DNA of 64,000 nucleotides from Streptomyces sp. ACA25 (GTDB lineage: Bacteria; Actinomycetota; Actinomycetes; Streptomycetales; Streptomycetaceae), in the NCBI RefSeq assembly GCF_028200735.1, contig NZ_JAQKPV010000003.1, positions 349,026 through 413,025 on the forward strand. The letters are read 5' to 3'. Shown in pieces: positions 41,768 to 59,648 of this stretch. Numbering within the stretch: the first letter of the stretch is position 1; every line of letters begins with the position of its first letter. The notes under the pieces are model-generated. The model did not search any database. It saw only the letters and a list, made by a program, of their open reading frames with translations, and was not told where the DNA came from. The position numbers were made by a program, and so were the translations under genes.

Positions 41768-43729
41768 TCACGCCGCGACCTCGGCCGGCACGGGTGCGCT
41801 CCCCCGGACCGGGGCGGGCGCCGGGGACAGCGGCTTGGTGCGTCCGGCGCGGACGCCGTTGCCGATGATGACGATCTCGGCGAGCTCGTGGACCGCGACG
41901 ACGGCGGCAAGGCCGAGAACGCCGGCCAGGGCGAGCGGCATCAGGCCGATGATGACCGCGAGGGACAGGCCGAGGTTCTGCAGCATGATGCGCCGCGCCC
42001 GGCGGGCGTGCTCCAGGGCCTGCGGCAGGTGGCGCAGGTCCTCGCCCATCAGGGCGACGTCGGCCGTCTCGATGGCGACATCGGCGCCCAACGCGCCCAT
42101 GGCGACGCCGAGGTCGGCGGTGGCCAGGGCGGGGGCGTCGTTGATGCCGTCGCCGACCATCGCGGTGAACTGCCGGCTGCGCAGTTCGCCGATGAGGCGC
42201 GCCTTGTCCTCGGGGCGCAGGTCCGCGTGGACAAGGTCGATGCCGGCCTCGCCCGCGAGGGCCTTGGCAGTGCGCTCGTTGTCGCCGGTGAGCATCACCA
42301 CCGTCAACCCGCGGGCGTGAAGGCGGTCGATGACCTCACGGGCCTCCGGGCGCAGTTCGTCGCGCACCGCGAGGGCGCCGATCACGTGTCCGTCGTTCTC
42401 GACCAGGACGGCCGTCGCTCCCGCGTCCTGCATCGCGGTGATGTCCTCGGTCAGCGGGCCGGGCTCGATCCAGCCGGGCCGGCCGAGCCGGACCGGGCGG
42501 CCGTCCAGGCGTCCGGTGAGGCCGGCGCCGGTGACCGCTTCGACCTCCGTGGCGGCGGACACCTCGGGCGCGGCCGACAGGACGGCCTTGGCGAGGGGGT
42601 GTTCGCTGCGGGCCTCCAGAGCGGCGGCCACGGCGAGCACCTCGTCGCGGCTGTGTCCGTCCACAGTGGCGACCCTGACCACGGCGGGCCGGTTGCGGGT
42701 GAGCGTGCCGGTCTTGTCCAGCGCCACGGTACGTACGGCGCCGAGAGCTTCGAGGGCGGCTCCCCCCTTGACGAGGACGCCCATCCTGCCGGCCGCGCCG
42801 ATCGCGGCGACCACGGTGACGGGCACGGAGATCGCCAGCGCACACGGGGAGGCGGCGACCAGGACGACCAGCGCCCGCTCGATCCAGGTGGACGGGTCCC
42901 CCAGCAGGGAGCCGACCAGGGCGATCAGGACGGCGACGGCCATGATGCCGGGCACCAGCGGTTTGGCGATCCTGTCGGCGAGCCGCTGGCCGGCGCCCTT
43001 GCGCGCCTGCTCGGCCTCCACGATTCTCACGATCCGGGCGAGGGAGTTGTCCTCGGCCGTGCTGGTGACCTCGACCTCCAGCACGCCCGTGCCGTTGATC
43101 GCGCCCGCGTACACCTCACTGCCCGGACCGGCCTCGACCGGCACGGACTCGCCGGTGATGGCGGAGACGTCCAACGCGGTGCGACCGGCGCGGATGGTGC
43201 CGTCGGTGGCGATCCGCTCACCGGGCCTGACCACCATGGTGTCGCCGATGCGCAGCCCGGCCGGGGCGACGGCCTGCTCGGTACCGTCGCGCACCACGGT
43301 CGCCTGCTCGGGGACCAGGTTCAGCAGAGCGCGCAGTCCCCGGCGGGTGCGGGCCAGGGAGTACTCCTCCAAGCCCTCGCTGATGGAGTAGAGGAAGGCC
43401 AGCATGGCGGCCTCGCCGACCTCGCCGAGGATGACCGCGCCGACGGCGGCGATCGTCATCAGCGTACCGACGCCGATCCTGCCCCTGGCCAGCCGGCGCA
43501 GCGTGACGGGAACGAAGGTCCAGGCACCCACCACGAGGGCGAGCCCGTTCAGCACCGTCACCACGGTGCCGGAGGCGCCGGTCCATCCCGCTGTCAGCGC
43601 GGCCAGCAGCAGGACGCCGGCCACCGCGGCGGCCCGCAGTTCACCGACCTCCCACAGCTTCTCCGGCGCGCGCCGCTCCGCACCCTCAACGGTCGGCTGC
43701 TCGTCGCCGCAGCCGCAGGCGTCGCTCAT
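41768..43729 (-). CDS. P1B-type heavy-metal efflux ATPase (SPC-type)
   Basis: A 653-residue metal-transporting P-type ATPase. The short N-terminus has a CGCG cluster rather than a full HMA domain. The membrane metal site reads S-P-C with Cys296 (AASPCALAI) instead of CPC, as in the P1B-4 (CtpD/CoaT-like) group that exports Co, Zn, Fe or Cd. The phosphorylated Asp338 is in ALDKTGTLT, and the hinge motif is MVGDGINDAPAL. The last helix carries HELAEI. The ATG overlaps the stop of the ArsR regulator gene (ATGA). The cargo should match the regulator, whose Cys pattern suggests Cd/Pb or Zn. It is next to the metallophore operon but has its own control. Confidence 0.92.
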   Translation of the reverse strand: MSDACGCGDEQPTVEGAERRAPEKLWEVGELRAAAVAGVLLLAALTAGWTGASGTVVTVLNGLALVVGAWTFVPVTLRRLARGRIGVGTLMTIAAVGAVILGEVGEAAMLAFLYSISEGLEEYSLARTRRGLRALLNLVPEQATVVRDGTEQAVAPAGLRIGDTMVVRPGERIATDGTIRAGRTALDVSAITGESVPVEAGPGSEVYAGAINGTGVLEVEVTSTAEDNSLARIVRIVEAEQARKGAGQRLADRIAKPLVPGIMAVAVLIALVGSLLGDPSTWIERALVVLVAASPCALAISVPVTVVAAIGAAGRMGVLVKGGAALEALGAVRTVALDKTGTLTRNRPAVVRVATVDGHSRDEVLAVAAALEARSEHPLAKAVLSAAPEVSAATEVEAVTGAGLTGRLDGRPVRLGRPGWIEPGPLTEDITAMQDAGATAVLVENDGHVIGALAVRDELRPEAREVIDRLHARGLTVVMLTGDNERTAKALAGEAGIDLVHADLRPEDKARLIGELRSRQFTAMVGDGINDAPALATADLGVAMGALGADVAIETADVALMGEDLRHLPQALEHARRARRIMLQNLGLSLAVIIGLMPLALAGVLGLAAVVAVHELAEIVIIGNGVRAGRTKPLSPAPAPVRGSAPVPAEVAA

Positions 43730-44118
43730 CGGTCGCCCCCCTCGACCTTCGGGGCCGCCGACGCCCCGTAGGCGGGGCACAGGTCAACCGCCTCGCCGGT
43801 CGCGGTGAGCAACTGTTCGGCCGAGGCCAGCAGGTCCAGCAGTTCCGGACGGGCCAGAAAGTACAAGGAGGCCCGGCCCTGCGGACGGGAGTCGACCAGG
43901 CCGCAGTCGCGCAGGCAGGACAGGTGCGCCGAGACCGTGGACTGCGCCAGGCCCACGCAGCCGACCAGGTCCACGACCCTGGCCTCGCCCCGGGCCAGGC
44001 GCAGCAGGATCGCGAGGCGGGCCGGGTCGCCGAGGGAGCGGAACAGGGCCACCGCCGCCGACGGCGCCCCGCACGAGGTGCCGGCCGGCGGCGCGCCCGC
44101 CGCCCTATTCATCGTCAT
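43726..44118 (-). CDS. ArsR/SmtB-family metal sensor, CmtR-like
   Basis: A 130-residue winged-helix repressor. The helix-turn-helix reads LAQSTVSAHLSCLRDCGLV and places Cys68 and Cys72 four residues apart in the recognition helix region. A third Cys114 lies in the C-terminal tail (VDLCPAYG). In mycobacterial CmtR the Cd/Pb site is made of Cys57, Cys61 and Cys102, with almost the same spacing. It is co-transcribed with the efflux ATPase and should repress both until metal binds. No ribosome-binding site is seen before the ATG, while TATCAT ends six bases upstream, so the mRNA may be leaderless. Confidence 0.9.
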   Translation of the reverse strand: MTMNRAAGAPPAGTSCGAPSAAVALFRSLGDPARLAILLRLARGEARVVDLVGCVGLAQSTVSAHLSCLRDCGLVDSRPQGRASLYFLARPELLDLLASAEQLLTATGEAVDLCPAYGASAAPKVEGGDR

Positions 44119-44127
44119 GGAACGATG

Positions 44128-44135
44128 ATAGCTAT
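44128..44135. promoter_or_regulatory. Palindrome near the CmtR-like gene start, possible operator
   Basis: ATAGCTAT is a perfect 8-bp palindrome 10 bases upstream of the ArsR-type start codon. On the minus strand it overlaps TATCAT, a likely -10 box. AT-rich palindromes at this position are typical ArsR/SmtB operators. The wider limits of the site are unclear. Confidence 0.45.
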
Positions 44136-44184
44136 ACGTAACGATGAGATGCCACCCGGAGCGGCGTGGCTCCGGAACGACGAG

Positions 44185-44224
44185 AGGGCCCGTACGGCCG
44201 CAGGATGCGGTCGTACGGGCCCTT
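44185..44224 (-). terminator. Terminator downstream of tuf
   Basis: A 16-bp inverted repeat with one G-U pair (44185-44200 with 44208-44223) and a 7-base loop, 43-82 bases after the tuf stop. It separates the str operon from the metal-efflux operon that continues on the same strand. Confidence 0.75.
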
Positions 44225-44266
44225 CCGCACCGGCCGGGGCCGGCGGTGCTCCGGGGGAGCGGCGGA

Positions 44267-45460
<1,194 letters not shown>

Positions 45461-45574
45461 TGGGGTCCTCCTGTGGACTGGTGCTGTACGCCCTCCGCGG
45501 TGTGCGGAGGAGTTCAGGTGGTTGTAGAACCGGCCAGGACCCCTAGGGGACGCCCTTGACCGTTTCGCTTGGGG

Positions 45575-45609
45575 GCGGGCGACCGGGGCACCCCCGGCGA
45601 GTCGCCCGC
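45575..45609 (-). other. Nested hairpin in the fusA-tuf intergenic region
   Basis: The arms GCGGGCGAC (45575-45583) and GTCGCCCGC (45601-45609) enclose a second CCGGGG/CCCCGG stem. It lies between the fusA stop and the tuf start and could be a partial terminator or a processing/leader structure. Nothing in the sequence decides between these. Confidence 0.4.
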
Positions 45610-45696
45610 ATCACGTGCGGACGGCTCACCGGGGAGGAATGCCCCCGAACGCCTGGTGCTCCAGCTTAAGGGGTGATAGATCCCGGGATACCCGAG

Positions 45697-47820
45697 TTAC
45701 TCGCCCTTGGCCTTCGCAATGATCTCTTCGGCGACGCTCTTGGGAACCTCGCCATAGGAATCGAACTGCATGCTGTAGCTCGCACGACCGGAGGTCTTGC
45801 TGCGCAGGTCACCCACGTAACCGAACATCTCCGACAGCGGGACCAGGGCCTTGACGACCTTGGCACCGCTCCGGTCCTCCATGGCCTGTACCTGGCCACG
45901 GCGGGAGTTGATGTCACCGATCACATCGCCCATGTAGTCCTCGGGCGTGGTGACCTCCACCGCCATCAGCGGTTCGAGGATGGCCGGGCTGGCCTTCCTC
46001 GCAGCCTCCTTGAACGCCATGGATCCGGCGATCTTGAAGGCCATCTCGGAGGAGTCGACGTCATGGTAGGCGCCGTCGAGCAGGGTCACCTTGACGCCGG
46101 TCAGCGGGTACCCGGCGAGCACGCCGAAGTCCATCGCTTCCTGGCATCCGGCGTCCACCGAAGGAATGTACTCCCTCGGGATACGGCCACCGGTGACCTT
46201 GTTGACGAACTCGTACCCGTCACCCTCGAGCGGCTCGATGGCGATCTGGACCTTCGCGAACTGTCCGGACCCACCGGTCTGCTTCTTGTGGGTGTAGTCG
46301 ACCCGGTCGACGTTCCGGCGAAGCGTCTCACGGTAGGCGACCTGCGGCTTGCCGACGTTGGCCTCGACCTTGAACTCGCGCTTCATGCGGTCGACCAGCA
46401 CATCGAGGTGCAGCTCGCCCATGCCCGAGATGATGGTCTGGCCGGTCTCCTCGTCGGACTTGACCTGGAAGGACGGGTCCTCCTCGGCCAGCCGCTGGAT
46501 GGCGATGCCCAGCTTCTCCTGGTCGCCCTTCGACTTGGGCTCGATGGCGACCTCGATCACCGGAGCCGGGAACTCCATCGACTCCAGGATCACCTGACTG
46601 CCCGCGTCACAGAGGGTCTCGCCCGTGGTGGTCTGCTTCAGACCCATGACGGCGACGATGTCGCCGGCACCCACGCTCTCGATCTCCTCACGCTTGTTCG
46701 CGTGCATCCGGTAGATCTTGCCGATGCGCTCCTTCTTGCCCTTCACCGAGTTCATCACCTGGGTGCCGGTCTGCAGCAACCCGGAGTAGATCCGGATGAA
46801 GGTGAGCTTGCCCAGGTGCGGGTCGCTCATAATCTTGAAGGCGAGCGCGGACATCGGCTCGTCCGCCGACGGCTTGCGGATGATGACCTCGTCCGCGTCC
46901 TTCGGGGAGTGCCCCTCGATGGCCTCGACGTCCAGCGGCGACGGCAGGTACCGCACCACGGAGTCGAGCAGCGGCTGGACGCCCTTGTTCTTGAACGCGG
47001 TGCCGCAGAACACCGGGGTGACCGTGGTCGTGCCCTCGGCGCCCGTGGACGCCAGGGTGATCCGGCGGATCGCGGCACGCAGCTGCTCCTCGGCGGGCTC
47101 CTGGCCCTCGAGGTACAGCTCCATCATCTCCTCGTCGTTCTCCGCGACGGCCTCGAGCAGCTTGCCGCGCCACTCGTCGGCGTCGGCCCGCAGGTCCTCG
47201 GGGATCTCGACGGTGTCGTACATCTCACCGAGCTTGGTGTCCTCGGACCACACCAGGGCCTTCATCTGGACGAGGTCCACCACGCCCTTGAAGTCGGCTT
47301 CGGCGCCGATCGGGAGCTGCATGACCAGCGGGGTGGCGTTCAGCCGCCCGACGATCATGTCGACGCAGCGGAAGAAGTCCGCGCCCGTGCGGTCCAGCTT
47401 GTTGACGAAACAGATACGGGGTACGCCGTACCGGTCCGCCTGCCGCCACACCGTCTCGGACTGCGGCTCGACACCGGCGACGCCGTCGAAGACCGTCACC
47501 GCTCCGTCGAGCACCCGCAGCGAACGCTCCACCTCGACGGTGAAGTCGACGTGACCCGGGGTGTCGATGATGTTAATGGTGTGGTCGATGTCGTCCAGCG
47601 GCCAGTGGCAGGTCGTCGCGGCCGACGTGATCGTGATGCCGCGCTCCTGCTCCTGCGCCATCCAGTCCATGGTGGCTGCGCCGTCATGGACCTCACCGAT
47701 CTTGTAGCTGACGCCCGTGTAGTACAGGATCCGCTCGGTGGTGGTCGTCTTGCCCGCGTCAATGTGGGCCATGATTCCGATGTTGCGGACCTTGGCCAGG
47801 TCAAGTGAAGTGGTAGCCAT
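45697..47820 (-). CDS. fusA: Elongation factor G
   Basis: A 707-residue EF-G, the translocation GTPase, starting [21 protein letters not shown]1 is [15 protein letters not shown], the switch II region is [18 protein letters not shown], and G4 is [13 protein letters not shown]. Domains II-V follow without interruption. The length is normal. It is the third gene of the str operon, 39 bases after rpsG. Confidence 0.98.
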   Translation of the reverse strand: MATTSLDLAKVRNIGIMAHIDAGKTTTTERILYYTGVSYKIGEVHDGAATMDWMAQEQERGITITSAATTCHWPLDDIDHTINIIDTPGHVDFTVEVERSLRVLDGAVTVFDGVAGVEPQSETVWRQADRYGVPRICFVNKLDRTGADFFRCVDMIVGRLNATPLVMQLPIGAEADFKGVVDLVQMKALVWSEDTKLGEMYDTVEIPEDLRADADEWRGKLLEAVAENDEEMMELYLEGQEPAEEQLRAAIRRITLASTGAEGTTTVTPVFCGTAFKNKGVQPLLDSVVRYLPSPLDVEAIEGHSPKDADEVIIRKPSADEPMSALAFKIMSDPHLGKLTFIRIYSGLLQTGTQVMNSVKGKKERIGKIYRMHANKREEIESVGAGDIVAVMGLKQTTTGETLCDAGSQVILESMEFPAPVIEVAIEPKSKGDQEKLGIAIQRLAEEDPSFQVKSDEETGQTIISGMGELHLDVLVDRMKREFKVEANVGKPQVAYRETLRRNVDRVDYTHKKQTGGSGQFAKVQIAIEPLEGDGYEFVNKVTGGRIPREYIPSVDAGCQEAMDFGVLAGYPLTGVKVTLLDGAYHDVDSSEMAFKIAGSMAFKEAARKASPAILEPLMAVEVTTPEDYMGDVIGDINSRRGQVQAMEDRSGAKVVKALVPLSEMFGYVGDLRSKTSGRASYSMQFDSYGEVPKSVAEEIIAKAKGE

Positions 47821-47859
47821 AAGGCTGTCAGTCTTCTCTCGGTCTCGAAGGTGTCGCGA

Positions 47860-48330
47860 CTACCAGCGGTAGTGCGCGAACGCCTTGTTGGACTCGGCCA
47901 TCTTGTGCGTGTCCTCACGCTTCTTGACGGAGGCGCCGAGGCCGTTGGAGGCGTCGAGCAGCTCGTTCATCAGGCGCTCGGTCATGGTCTTCTCGCGACG
48001 GGCGCGGGAGTAGCCCACCAGCCAGCGCAGCGCGAGGGTGGAGGAACGGCCGGGGCGGACCTCGACCGGAACCTGGTAGGTGGCGCCACCCACACGGCGG
48101 GAGCGGACCTCGAGGGTCGGCTTCACGTTCTCCAGCGCGCGCTTGAGGGTGATGACCGGGTCGTTGCCGGTCTTCTCCCGCAGGCCTTCCATGGCGCCGT
48201 AGACAATGCGCTCAGCGGTGGAGCGCTTGCCGTGCAGCAGGATCTTGTTGATCAACGAGGTGACAAGAGGAGAACCGTAGACCGGATCGATGTGGACCGG
48301 GCGCTTCGGGGCAGGACCCTTACGAGGCAT
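47860..48330 (-). CDS. rpsG: 30S ribosomal protein S7
   Basis: A 156-residue S7, the primary assembly protein of the 30S head, starting [20 protein letters not shown] and ending AFAHYRW. The conserved [18 protein letters not shown] segment lies near residue 80. It begins two bases after the rpsL stop and is co-transcribed with it. Confidence 0.98.
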   Translation of the reverse strand: MPRKGPAPKRPVHIDPVYGSPLVTSLINKILLHGKRSTAERIVYGAMEGLREKTGNDPVITLKRALENVKPTLEVRSRRVGGATYQVPVEVRPGRSSTLALRWLVGYSRARREKTMTERLMNELLDASNGLGASVKKREDTHKMAESNKAFAHYRW

Positions 48331-48332
48331 GC

Positions 48333-48704
48333 TTACTTCTCCTTCTTGGCGCCGTAGCGGCTGCGAGCCTGCTTGCGGTTCTTGACGCCCTGCGTGTCGA
48401 GGGAACCACGGATGATCTTGTAGCGAACACCCGGAAGGTCCTTCACACGGCCGCCACGCACGAGCACGATGGAGTGCTCCTGCAGGTTGTGGCCCTCACC
48501 CGGAATGTAAGCAGTGACCTCGATCCCGCTGGTCAGACGCACACGCGCGACCTTACGCAGGGCCGAGTTCGGCTTCTTCGGGGTGGTCGTGAACACACGC
48601 GTGCAGACGCCACGGCGCTGGGGAGAACCCTCGAGCGCGGGCGTCTTGTTCTTCTCGACCTTGTCCTGGCGGCCCTTGCGGACCAGTTGCTGGATCGTTG
48701 GCAC
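48333..48704 (-). CDS. rpsL: 30S ribosomal protein S12
   Basis: A 123-residue S12, part of the decoding centre, reading [20 protein letters not shown] from a GTG start with GGAG six bases upstream. An in-frame ATG twelve codons earlier is rejected because S12 proteins begin at PTIQQL. The streptomycin-related segments [13 protein letters not shown] and GVRYKIIRG carry the wild-type lysines, so no resistance change is seen. It is the first gene of the str operon (rpsL-rpsG-fusA-tuf). A hairpin shared with the rpsJ upstream region lies 55 bases before the start. Confidence 0.98.
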   Translation of the reverse strand: MPTIQQLVRKGRQDKVEKNKTPALEGSPQRRGVCTRVFTTTPKKPNSALRKVARVRLTSGIEVTAYIPGEGHNLQEHSIVLVRGGRVKDLPGVRYKIIRGSLDTQGVKNRKQARSRYGAKKEK

Positions 48705-48758
48705 CGTTTCTCCGGTTTCTGTGTGCCGATCTCGATACATCTAACCTGAGCCACTCCA

Positions 48759-48775
48759 CCGACCCACGCGGTCGG
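48759..48775 (-). promoter_or_regulatory. Hairpin element shared by rpsL and rpsJ upstream regions
   Basis: The minus strand reads CCGACCGCGTGGGTCGG, identical over 17 bases to 1399-1415, with a similar CGACACACC flank. It lies 55 bases before the rpsL GTG. Because a possible -10 lies between it and the gene, it could be promoter DNA rather than an mRNA structure. Confidence 0.6.
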
Positions 48776-49030
48776 GTGTGTCGAAGGCTGCACACTCCCG
48801 CGCGAGGCGTGGAAGCGTATGCAGGTTCCGGAGTCCCGGCGAACGCGGATCACACCCGCGGAAGCGGGGTGTACGCGCGCAGGAGACACCCCAGGCACAA
48901 GGTCAGAGCGTACCCAGGCCAAGCGCCCCCGGTCAAAACGGCCGGGCGGGAGCACCGCCGGAGAAGAGGCCGGAGCCTGCGGGCAGAGGCGTCAATGCCT
49001 CAGCGGCGGGGGCGAGTCGGACGCGCCGGA

Positions 49031-49076
49031 AAAGGCCGGCGGGCCGAGCAGATACCTGCCCGGCCCGCCGGCCTTT
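49031..49076 (-). terminator. Terminator of rpoBC
   Basis: A perfect 16-bp stem (49031-49046 with 49061-49076) and a 14-base loop, 31-76 bases beyond the rpoC stop. On the minus strand the stem ends in TTT followed by TCC, a short U-run. Confidence 0.85.
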
Positions 49077-49106
49077 CACACCGGAAAGTTCCGGAGTATC
49101 CGTGAC

Positions 49107-53021
<3,915 letters not shown>

Positions 53022-53121
53022 TCTCGTCAATCCCTCTCAGGTTGTGGCAGTCAATGGTCTGATCGGGGTCCCGGGGCGGCCGGGGGGCACTTCTGATGGG
53101 AAGTGCCCCCCGCCGGACCCG

Positions 53122-56601
<3,480 letters not shown>

Positions 56602-56693
56602 GAGGGGGTCCTTCCGAGGGCTCGGACTCTCTGCGCGCATACCGGTCCCCCTGGTGACGGGCAGGGAGAGGCTAATAGGCAGCGCAAAGGGTC

Positions 56694-56723
56694 AGTGTAG
56701 CCATAAGACCCACTGATGTCCAA
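56694..56723 (-). promoter_or_regulatory. Likely rpoB promoter
   Basis: On the minus strand TTGGAC (56718-56723) is followed after 18 bases by TACACT (56694-56699), close to the consensus for the main sigma factor. The start site would be near 56687. Confidence 0.5.
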
Positions 56724-57010
56724 CTCCTGTATCCGGGGATCGTCACGGCCCCTCGATGTTCCGCGGATCGCTCCCGACCGCCTCGGTCGTCGGGCACGAT
56801 TCCGCTTGCCGCATCACTTCCCGCATCGCCACCGATCCATGCCCCGGACCCCGAATCGATTGCGGATCGCGTCCCGAGAATTGCCTGCCGGCTGCCGTTC
56901 GTCAAGGCCCCGCCTTCAGGACACCGCCGCCCCGAGGGACACCGGACGGGACAGCCGGAGATCACCATACCTGCCGGGGCCGACACCGCAAGGAAGCCGC
57001 CGCCCGGACG

Positions 57011-57048
57011 CCGAAGGGCGATCACCCAACCGGGTGATCGCCCTTCGG
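57011..57048 (-). terminator. Terminator of rplJL
   Basis: A perfect 17-bp stem (57011-57027 with 57032-57048) and a 4-base loop, starting 33 bases after the rplL stop. No U-run follows. In Streptomyces this may act as a partial terminator between rplJL and rpoBC. Confidence 0.75.
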
Positions 57049-57080
57049 TACCGCGGAGCCCGCTCACGGGCTCCGTCAGG

Positions 57081-57464
57081 TCACTTGACCTCGACGGAGG
57101 CGCCGGCGGCCTCGAGGGCCTCCTTCGCCTTGGTGGCGGCGGCCTTGTCGACCTTCTCGACGACGGGCTTCGGGGTGCCGTCGACCAGGTCCTTGGCTTC
57201 CTTCAGACCCAGCGAGGTCAGCTCACGCACGACCTTGATGACCTGGATCTTCTTGGCGCCGGCGCCGGTCAGGATGACGTCGAACTCGTCCTGCTCGGCC
57301 TCGGCCTCGGCCGCACCGGCGGCGGGGCCGGCGACGGCGATGGCGGCCGGGGCGGCAGCCTCGACGTCGAACTTCTCCTCGAATGCCTTCACGAACTCGG
57401 AGAGCTCGATGAGGGTCATCTCGCTGAACTGCTCGAGCAGGTCGTCCTGGCTGAGCTTCGCCAT
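57081..57464 (-). CDS. rplL: 50S ribosomal protein L7/L12
   Basis: A 127-residue L7/L12 stalk protein starting [20 protein letters not shown]. It has the dimerising N-terminal helices, an Ala-rich hinge at about 38-55, and the C-terminal factor-binding domain with [20 protein letters not shown] and [12 protein letters not shown]. It lies 78 bases downstream of rplJ. Confidence 0.98.
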   Translation of the reverse strand: MAKLSQDDLLEQFSEMTLIELSEFVKAFEEKFDVEAAAPAAIAVAGPAAGAAEAEAEQDEFDVILTGAGAKKIQVIKVVRELTSLGLKEAKDLVDGTPKPVVEKVDKAAATKAKEALEAAGASVEVK

Positions 57465-57542
57465 GGTGGCGGTCCTTCCACTAGTTCGGCTGGTGCCGGA
57501 TGTACATGACGGCGGGCGTACGGGCCCGCTGAGCCGAGCGGG

Positions 57543-58094
57543 TTACTCGGCGTCGGCGGGAGCCGGCGTACCGGCACCGCCCTGCTCGACCTTGCCGCGA
57601 AGGGCGTCCGCGGTGCGGACGAACTTCGTGAGCGGTGCCTGGAACGTCGCCGCGGCCTTCGCCATCGACGCCTTCATGCCACCGGCCAGCTTGGCGAGCA
57701 GTACCTCGCGGGACTCGAGGTCCGCAAGCTTGTTGATCTCGTCGGCGGTGAGCGCCTTGCCGTCGAGGATGCCGCCCTTGATGACCAGGGCGGGGTTTTC
57801 TTTGGCGAAGTCGCGCAGACCCTTTGCCGCCTCGACCGGGTCACCGGTCACGAAGGCGACGGCCGTGGAGCCCTGGAAGAACTCGTCGAGCTGAGTGACC
57901 CCGGCCTCGTTGGCCGCGATCTTGGTCAGCGTGTTCTTCGCCACTCGGTAATGGGTGTGCTCACCGAGGGAACGGCGCAGATCCTTGAGCTGCGCCACGG
58001 TGAGACCGGTGTACGCGGTGACGACAGCAGCGTGGGAGTTCTCGAACTTTTCCTTGATCTCCGCGACGGCTGCGACCTTGTCTGGACTCGCCAT
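57543..58094 (-). CDS. rplJ: 50S ribosomal protein L10
   Basis: A 183-residue L10, which anchors L7/L12 to the ribosome, starting [20 protein letters not shown]. The [13 protein letters not shown] and AKNTLTKIA segments are conserved, and an acidic/Ala tail (GTPAPADAE) ends the protein. An in-frame ATG 52 codons upstream would extend into the structured leader and is rejected; the chosen ATG has GGAAGGAGG upstream. Expression is probably autoregulated by L10-L12 binding to the leader, as in other bacteria. Confidence 0.97.
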   Translation of the reverse strand: MASPDKVAAVAEIKEKFENSHAAVVTAYTGLTVAQLKDLRRSLGEHTHYRVAKNTLTKIAANEAGVTQLDEFFQGSTAVAFVTGDPVEAAKGLRDFAKENPALVIKGGILDGKALTADEINKLADLESREVLLAKLAGGMKASMAKAAATFQAPLTKFVRTADALRGKVEQGGAGTPAPADAE

Positions 58095-58154
58095 GGACCT
58101 CGGCCCTCCTTCCGGGGATGACGGGACCGCACGGAAGGGGCCGGACAAAACAAA

Positions 58155-58318
58155 CGCCCCGGCGCAGAGCGCACGGGGCGGGACTCGACCGGCACCCGCG
58201 GGGGGGCTGCCGGGAATCTTTCCTCGGACACCTGCGCGGGTCGTCCGCATTCAGCGGATCCTTCGGCTGCCGGGGACGGGCCCCATCAGCTACCAGCGGT
58301 CTTTGGCTACCGGCCAAG
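58155..58318 (-). ncRNA. L10 leader (autoregulatory mRNA leader) with attenuator hairpin
   Basis: The region upstream of rplJ shows L10-leader features on the minus strand: AGACCGCTGGT at 58292-58302, like the kink-turn core of other L10 leaders, and CGCAGGTGTCCGAGGAAAG at 58218-58236. At 58155-58180 follows a hairpin with arms CGCCCCG and CGGGGCG and then TTTGTTTTGT, an intrinsic-terminator layout 60 bases before the rplJ start. This suggests transcription attenuation in addition to, or coupled with, translational control by L10(L12)4. The leader is long for Streptomyces noncoding DNA (364 bases from the lipoprotein gene stop). Confidence 0.6.
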
Positions 58319-58458
58319 ACTACGCGAGCGGCTTCCCGCAGGCAAATCCGGCGGGTGGGACAGCCGGGGCGGCCCGCGTGCCGGTGTCCCCTGTTTCCCG
58401 GCCGCCGGACGGGCGGGGAACAGGAGACACCACCGGGCTCAGGATCCGGGCCCCGGAC

Positions 58459-59490
58459 TCAGTAGTCGTTCTCGTCCTGCTCCGCCAGCCAGGCGTCCCA
58501 GTCCTCGTCGTCCCAGTCCTCCATGCCCTCCAAGCCCTCCATGCCGGTGTCGCCGGCACCGGCGCCCGCGCCGCCACCCCACATGCCGGCACCGTCGAGC
58601 TCCCCGACATCGACCACCTCGGCGGCCGGCGGGTGCTCCACAGTCAGCGAGCTGCCGTAGTCGGAGTACCGGGTGGAGTACAGGATCTCCGCCTGGCCGG
58701 CGGCGCTCATCGCCATGTCGATCCGGACCGGGTAGTCCCGCTCGTCGACCCACACATCGACCTCGATCTCCTCGACGCCGGCTTCCGTCAGCCCGTCGAT
58801 GAGCTCCTCGGCCTCCCTCCGCTCCTCCGGGGTCAGCAGCTCGAAGGAGTCCTCATCCAGCTCGTCCGTCGCCAGCACCCCCCGGTAGCGGTTGGTGGCG
58901 ACACCGTCCAGCTCCTCCTCGCCCTTCCACTCCACATCGGGGGACTCCAGCATCATCGCCAGCTGCTCGGCGGGGCTCTGCGACATCTCGTCGACCCGGG
59001 ACATCAGCTGGTCCAGCTCCGCGTCGTTCATCTCCTCCGCGGCGACCGCGAGGTCGAACTTGGCCCACTGCTTGCCGTCGAGCGGCTCCTCGAAGACCGA
59101 GCCGCCCATGTACATGACGTCGTCGACCCAGCGGACGTGCAGCTCGGACGGACCGCTCTCGCCCATGAGCGCCATCATGTCGCCCATGTCGAGGGTGACG
59201 TCCATGGCGACCGGGTCCCAGCTCAGGCCCCCGGCCATGGTGAAGGAAAAGCTCTCCGCATCCTCCGAGACCGTCATGGTCGTCTCGAACGACACCGAGG
59301 TGGCCTCCTTCGACTTGGTCGCCGAGGCGAGCAGCGCCTCGGCGACCGAGCTCTGCGAGCGCTCCTCGGCGGCTCCCCCGTCCGCCTTGTCTGCCGCCGC
59401 CGGCTTCGCGTCGGACGTGCCGCATGCCGTCGTGACGATCAGCAGCGCTGCCGTGCCCGCGCTCAGCGTGACGGTGCGTGCGAGACGCAT
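58459..59490 (-). CDS. Secreted lipoprotein, LppX/LprG-like fold suspected
   Basis: A 343-residue lipoprotein starting MRLARTVTLSAGTAALLIVT, with lipobox-like TTAC at Cys23 followed by an Ala/Asp/Lys tether. The mature part repeats the pattern of LppX/LprAFG- and LolA-like proteins: SFETTMTVSEDAESFSFTMAG, MDVTLDMGDMM, then ELHVRWVDDVMYMGG, ending in an acidic WDDEDWDAWLAEQDEND tail. Two upstream ATGs are in frame, but only this start puts the signal peptide at the N-terminus. A lipoprotein gene stands at this place between rplA and rplJ in S. coelicolor too. The function is unknown; binding of a lipid or another hydrophobic ligand is possible. Confidence 0.85.
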   Translation of the reverse strand: MRLARTVTLSAGTAALLIVTTACGTSDAKPAAADKADGGAAEERSQSSVAEALLASATKSKEATSVSFETTMTVSEDAESFSFTMAGGLSWDPVAMDVTLDMGDMMALMGESGPSELHVRWVDDVMYMGGSVFEEPLDGKQWAKFDLAVAAEEMNDAELDQLMSRVDEMSQSPAEQLAMMLESPDVEWKGEEELDGVATNRYRGVLATDELDEDSFELLTPEERREAEELIDGLTEAGVEEIEVDVWVDERDYPVRIDMAMSAAGQAEILYSTRYSDYGSSLTVEHPPAAEVVDVGELDGAGMWGGGAGAGAGDTGMEGLEGMEDWDDEDWDAWLAEQDENDY

Positions 59491-59560
59491 GTCGCCCCCC
59501 AGGGTGAAGTGTGAATTCATGTTCGGATCACTCACGGTAGCCCAGCCCTGGCCGCGAAAA

Positions 59561-59601
59561 AGCGCCCGTCCCCGCTCTGTGACAGAACGGGGACGGGCGC
59601 T
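59561..59601 (-). terminator. Terminator of rplKA
   Basis: A 20-bp stem with one mismatch (59561-59580 with 59582-59601), followed on the minus strand by TTTTTCGC. This is a classic intrinsic terminator 48-88 bases beyond the rplA stop. Confidence 0.88.
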
Positions 59602-59648
59602 CTTCCCGACCGCGACCGGACGGGACCGTAAGGCGTCCGGAGCGAGGC

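Larger units (their letters stand above)
48705..49106 (-). promoter_or_regulatory. Non-coding region between rpoC and rpsL
   Basis: These 402 bases contain no supported gene. They hold the rpoC terminator (49031-49076), the str operon promoter region and the shared hairpin at 48759-48775. A possible -10 (TTAGAT on the minus strand, about 48738-48743) lies just downstream of the hairpin, with no clear -35. Confidence 0.6.
56602..57080 (-). promoter_or_regulatory. Non-coding region between rplL and rpoB
   Basis: These 479 bases hold no supported gene. They contain the rplJL terminator (57011-57048) and a likely rpoB promoter (56694-56723) with a leader of about 85 bases. Nothing else stands out in 56724-57010. 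Confidence 0.6.

Noticed and set aside
57543..58250. An extended rplJ start 52 codons upstream
   Set aside because: The extension would translate through the attenuator hairpin and has no similarity to L10; the ATG at 58094 gives a normal-length protein.
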